Shown: positions 62,250-64,000 of the stretch, in pieces
Numbering within the stretch: the stretch's first letter is position 1
Layout of the letters: each line of letters starts with the position of its first letter
DNA from: an uncultured Phocaeicola sp.
GTDB taxonomy: Bacteria; Bacteroidota; Bacteroidia; Bacteroidales; Bacteroidaceae
DNA: 64,000 bases
NCBI GenBank assembly: GCA_944320845.1
Contig: CALUJA010000007.1
Span: forward strand, 62,001 to 126,000
Direction of reading: 5' to 3'
Made by a program: the position numbers and the translations under genes
The notes under the pieces: model-generated
The model's input: the letters and a program-made list of their open reading frames with translations, nothing else
Database searches by the model: none
What the model was told of the DNA's origin: nothing

Positions 62250-62674
62250 TTCAAAAGTCATTAGCTGCCGCAACAACTCCCAATACGGCAAGTTATCCCA
62301 AAAGTGTGGAGCTGTTCGCCGCACACTCTGAAGTTTCTGTGCCGACGAAACACTTTTTTAAGTCACAGACATAACTTTTCTTAAAGTTACCGAGCAAATA
62401 TAGTAATAATGCCTTAAAATATTCAACATTATCAAAACAAATTTTATAAATAAGGATATAATTTGAGAATTAAACAAAACGCCCCTTCAGGACAAATGCA
62501 AAAGACAGGGCGCAATGGAAAAGAACAAGACAAAAATACCAGACAGATTTTTCATGAAGAAGAAAAATCTGTCTGGCAAGCATAAAAAACAGGCACGGAC
62601 TGCACAATATCCGACGATACTGCACAGCTGCACAGCCCGCGCCCGGAATCAAAACATTTATAATGCTTTTAACA
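62250..62674. other. Intergenic region, 425 bp
   Basis: It contains the probable promoter (TATATTTG, minus strand, 62402-62395) and long leader of the six-gene operon, with a short hairpin (AGTGTG / CACACT, near 62303-62328), then AT-rich sequence, and the rnfA-side terminator at 62539-62576. I see no gene. Confidence 0.6.
62539..62576 (-). terminator. Terminator of the rnf operon
   Basis: The perfect 15-bp stem CCAGACAGATTTTTC / GAAAAATCTGTCTGG with an 8-nt loop is followed on the minus strand by TATTTTTG. It lies about 100 bp after the rnfA stop, which makes rnfA the last gene of the operon. Confidence 0.85.
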
Positions 62675-63277
62675 TTATCCCAATCCGAACAGGGCCGACA
62701 ATCCTTTGTCTACACCCGAGAAGCCCATAAACGCCATGGCAAGCAAACCGGCCGTTACCAGGGCAATTGACATGCCCTGCATGCCTTTCGGGATGCTTAC
62801 CATACTTAACTGCTCACGGATGCCCGCAAAGACAATCAGCGCGAGAGCAAATCCCAAAGCAGTGGAGAAGGCATAAATGACACCGGTCAGCAGGTCAAAA
62901 TCCTGCTGGATAACGAGGATGGCCACTCCAAGAATACAGCAGTTGGTGGTAATCAACGGAAGAAACACACCCAGTGCCTGATAAAGAGCCGGCGAAACCT
63001 TCTTGAGAATGATTTCCACCATCTGTACCAATGCGGCAATCACCAGGATGAAAGCAATGGTTTGCAGGTAGGCCAGCCCGAACGGGTCAAGTACAAACTT
63101 CTGGATGACATAAGTCACAATGGTGGATAATGTAAGCACAAATGCCACGGCAGCGCCCATACCCATCGCGGTCTCCACCTTCTTGGAAACGCCGAGAAAC
63201 GGACAAATGCCAAGAAACTGCGACAACACGATGTTGTTCACAAAGATAGCGGTGATAAATATCAGTATATATTCCAT
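62675..63277 (-). CDS. rnfA: Rnf electron transport complex subunit A
   Basis: This 200-residue protein has six membrane helices. NNIVLSQFLGICPFLGVSKK and the second half-repeat LITTNCCILGVAI carry the two cysteines that hold the shared membrane iron-sulfur centre with RnfE/NqrD-type subunits. The Rnf complex couples ferredoxin:NAD oxidoreduction to ion transport across the inner membrane. It is 18 bp after rnfE. Confidence 0.96.
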   Translation of the reverse strand: MEYILIFITAIFVNNIVLSQFLGICPFLGVSKKVETAMGMGAAVAFVLTLSTIVTYVIQKFVLDPFGLAYLQTIAFILVIAALVQMVEIILKKVSPALYQALGVFLPLITTNCCILGVAILVIQQDFDLLTGVIYAFSTALGFALALIVFAGIREQLSMVSIPKGMQGMSIALVTAGLLAMAFMGFSGVDKGLSALFGLG

Positions 63278-63295
63278 ATCTTTCTGTTTTAAAGA

Positions 63296-63880
63296 TTATG
63301 CTTTCTTCAAGCGATTAACGATAGCAATCAGATAACCCAGTGCGATGAAGGCTCCCGGAGCAAGTACAAACACAAGCATGCCGTACTGTTCAGGCATGAT
63401 TGTCATGCCAAACAGCTTTCCGGTCCCGAGAAACTCGCGCACACCGCCAAGCAGAGTCAAGGCAATGGTAAAGCCCAGACCGATGCCCAACCCGTCGAAG
63501 AACGAGGGAACAGGGCCGTTCTTGCAGGCAAAAGCCTCGGCACGCCCAAGCAGGATGCAGTTTACCACAATCAGCGGGATAAACAGACCCAACGTAGCGT
63601 AAAGAGCGGGCACATACGCCTGCATTACCATCTGAAGCACGGTTACGAACGCTGCTATCACCACCACAAAAATAGGGATGCGAACCATGTCGGGCACCAG
63701 ATTCTTAATGGAAGATATCACTACATTCGAACAGATAAGCACGAACATCGTGGCCAGTCCCATACTCATGCCGTTGATGGCGGAAGAGGTCGTTCCCAAC
63801 GTAGGACACATACCCAAAAGGAGTACAAACGTGGGATTCTCCTTAATCATCCCGTTCAGCAAAACTTTAAAGTTATTCAT
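63296..63880 (-). CDS. rnfE: Rnf electron transport complex subunit E
   Basis: This 194-residue protein has six membrane helices with VLLLGMCPTLGTTSSAINGM and LIVVNCILLGRAEAFACKN, homologous to and inverted relative to RnfA. It follows an AAAGGAGAA ribosome binding site shortly after the rnfG stop. Confidence 0.96.
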   Translation of the reverse strand: MNNFKVLLNGMIKENPTFVLLLGMCPTLGTTSSAINGMSMGLATMFVLICSNVVISSIKNLVPDMVRIPIFVVVIAAFVTVLQMVMQAYVPALYATLGLFIPLIVVNCILLGRAEAFACKNGPVPSFFDGLGIGLGFTIALTLLGGVREFLGTGKLFGMTIMPEQYGMLVFVLAPGAFIALGYLIAIVNRLKKA

Positions 63881-63898
63881 AGTCTTTTCTCCTTTCTT

Positions 63899-64000
63899 TT
63901 ATTCATTGGTTTCACTTTCGTCCGTCGCGGGAGCCGCCTGTTGGGTAGCGCCGCTTGTCGTGTCGACATTCTGATTCTTATAGGCCGCATACGCATTGTT
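63899..64000 (-). CDS. rnfG: Rnf electron transport complex subunit G, C-terminal end (partial)
   Basis: Only the last 33 residues are visible, an Ala/Thr/Asn-rich hydrophilic tail ending DESETNE. Identification rests mainly on its position directly before rnfE, where rnfG normally lies. The tail contains TTSGAT, which resembles the FMN-attachment motif, but it lies too close to the C-terminus for that to be certain. The gene continues beyond the window. Confidence 0.65.
   Translation of the reverse strand, partial: NNAYAAYKNQNVDTTSGATQQAAPATDESETNE

Noticed and set aside
63925..63960. TTSGAT in the rnfG tail as the FMN attachment site
   Set aside because: It is within about 20 residues of the C-terminus in a low-complexity tail, whereas the real site lies in the folded domain, which is outside the window.

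Overview
The window is chromosomal DNA from a gut-type Bacteroidales (Bacteroidaceae-like). Reasons: promoters of the Bacteroidetes type (TTTG, about 19-20 nt, TAnnTTTG), a SusD-like lipoprotein with a BACON-like domain, a short eukaryote/archaea-type prolyl-tRNA synthetase, a 1099-residue SecA with a zinc tail, long FtsX-type permeases of about 780 residues, and the rnf genes. I saw no rRNA or tRNA gene, no CRISPR array, no phage and no complete insertion sequence.

Layout. (1) 1-13402, minus strand: one export operon, in transcription order TolC-like outer membrane protein, HlyD-like adaptor, four intact FtsX/MacB-type permeases, one ABC ATPase, and a fifth permease broken by an amber codon at its codon 15. 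(2) 13403-16251: divergent from it, an NtrC-type sigma-54 activator and its histidine kinase. The gap holds a near-consensus -24/-12 promoter facing the exporter and two inverted-repeat sites spaced 21 bp, so the two-component system very probably switches on the exporter. (3) 16415-33982: housekeeping and metabolic genes: L,D-transpeptidase-like protein, zinc alcohol dehydrogenase, secreted DUF362 protein, a strongly promoted small secreted protein, proS, glgB, inositol monophosphatase family protein, MORN-repeat protein, degenerate M16 peptidase, arginase-family protein, ogt, an MFS exporter, folK and an ExoX-C-like protein. (4) 34106-41140: envelope uptake genes: an orphan SusD-like fusion protein, a TonB-dependent receptor with a His-rich small membrane protein in front of it, and a 5'-nucleotidase family lipoprotein. 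(5) 41140-46604: CbpA/CbpM, a 142-bp element with 26-bp perfect inverted repeats, a metallo-beta-lactamase fold hydrolase and hypothetical proteins. (6) 46685-52805: DUF4105 protein, degenerate PafA-like phosphatase and secA in one orientation. (7) 52892-55392: LytTR/LytS-type two-component system divergent from a small lipoprotein whose upstream region carries three 21-bp-phased direct repeats, the classic geometry of LytTR sites. (8) 55603-62249: a secreted CMD/cupin fusion, then a six-gene compact operon of uncharacterised envelope proteins (LPP20-like lipoprotein, DUF5683-like protein, two integral membrane proteins, Ig-like lipoprotein, secreted transglutaminase-like protein). (9) 62675-64000: rnfA, rnfE and the tail of rnfG.

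The most interesting items are the two regulatory circuits read directly from DNA (sigma-54 exporter switch, LytTR-lipoprotein switch), the six-gene envelope operon, the SusD fusion without a SusC, the His-rich protein/TonB receptor pair, and several apparent pseudoenzymes (M16, PafA-like). Start codons were moved inward from the longest open frame wherever a signal peptide, a ribosome binding site or a neighbouring gene showed the longer version to be wrong.
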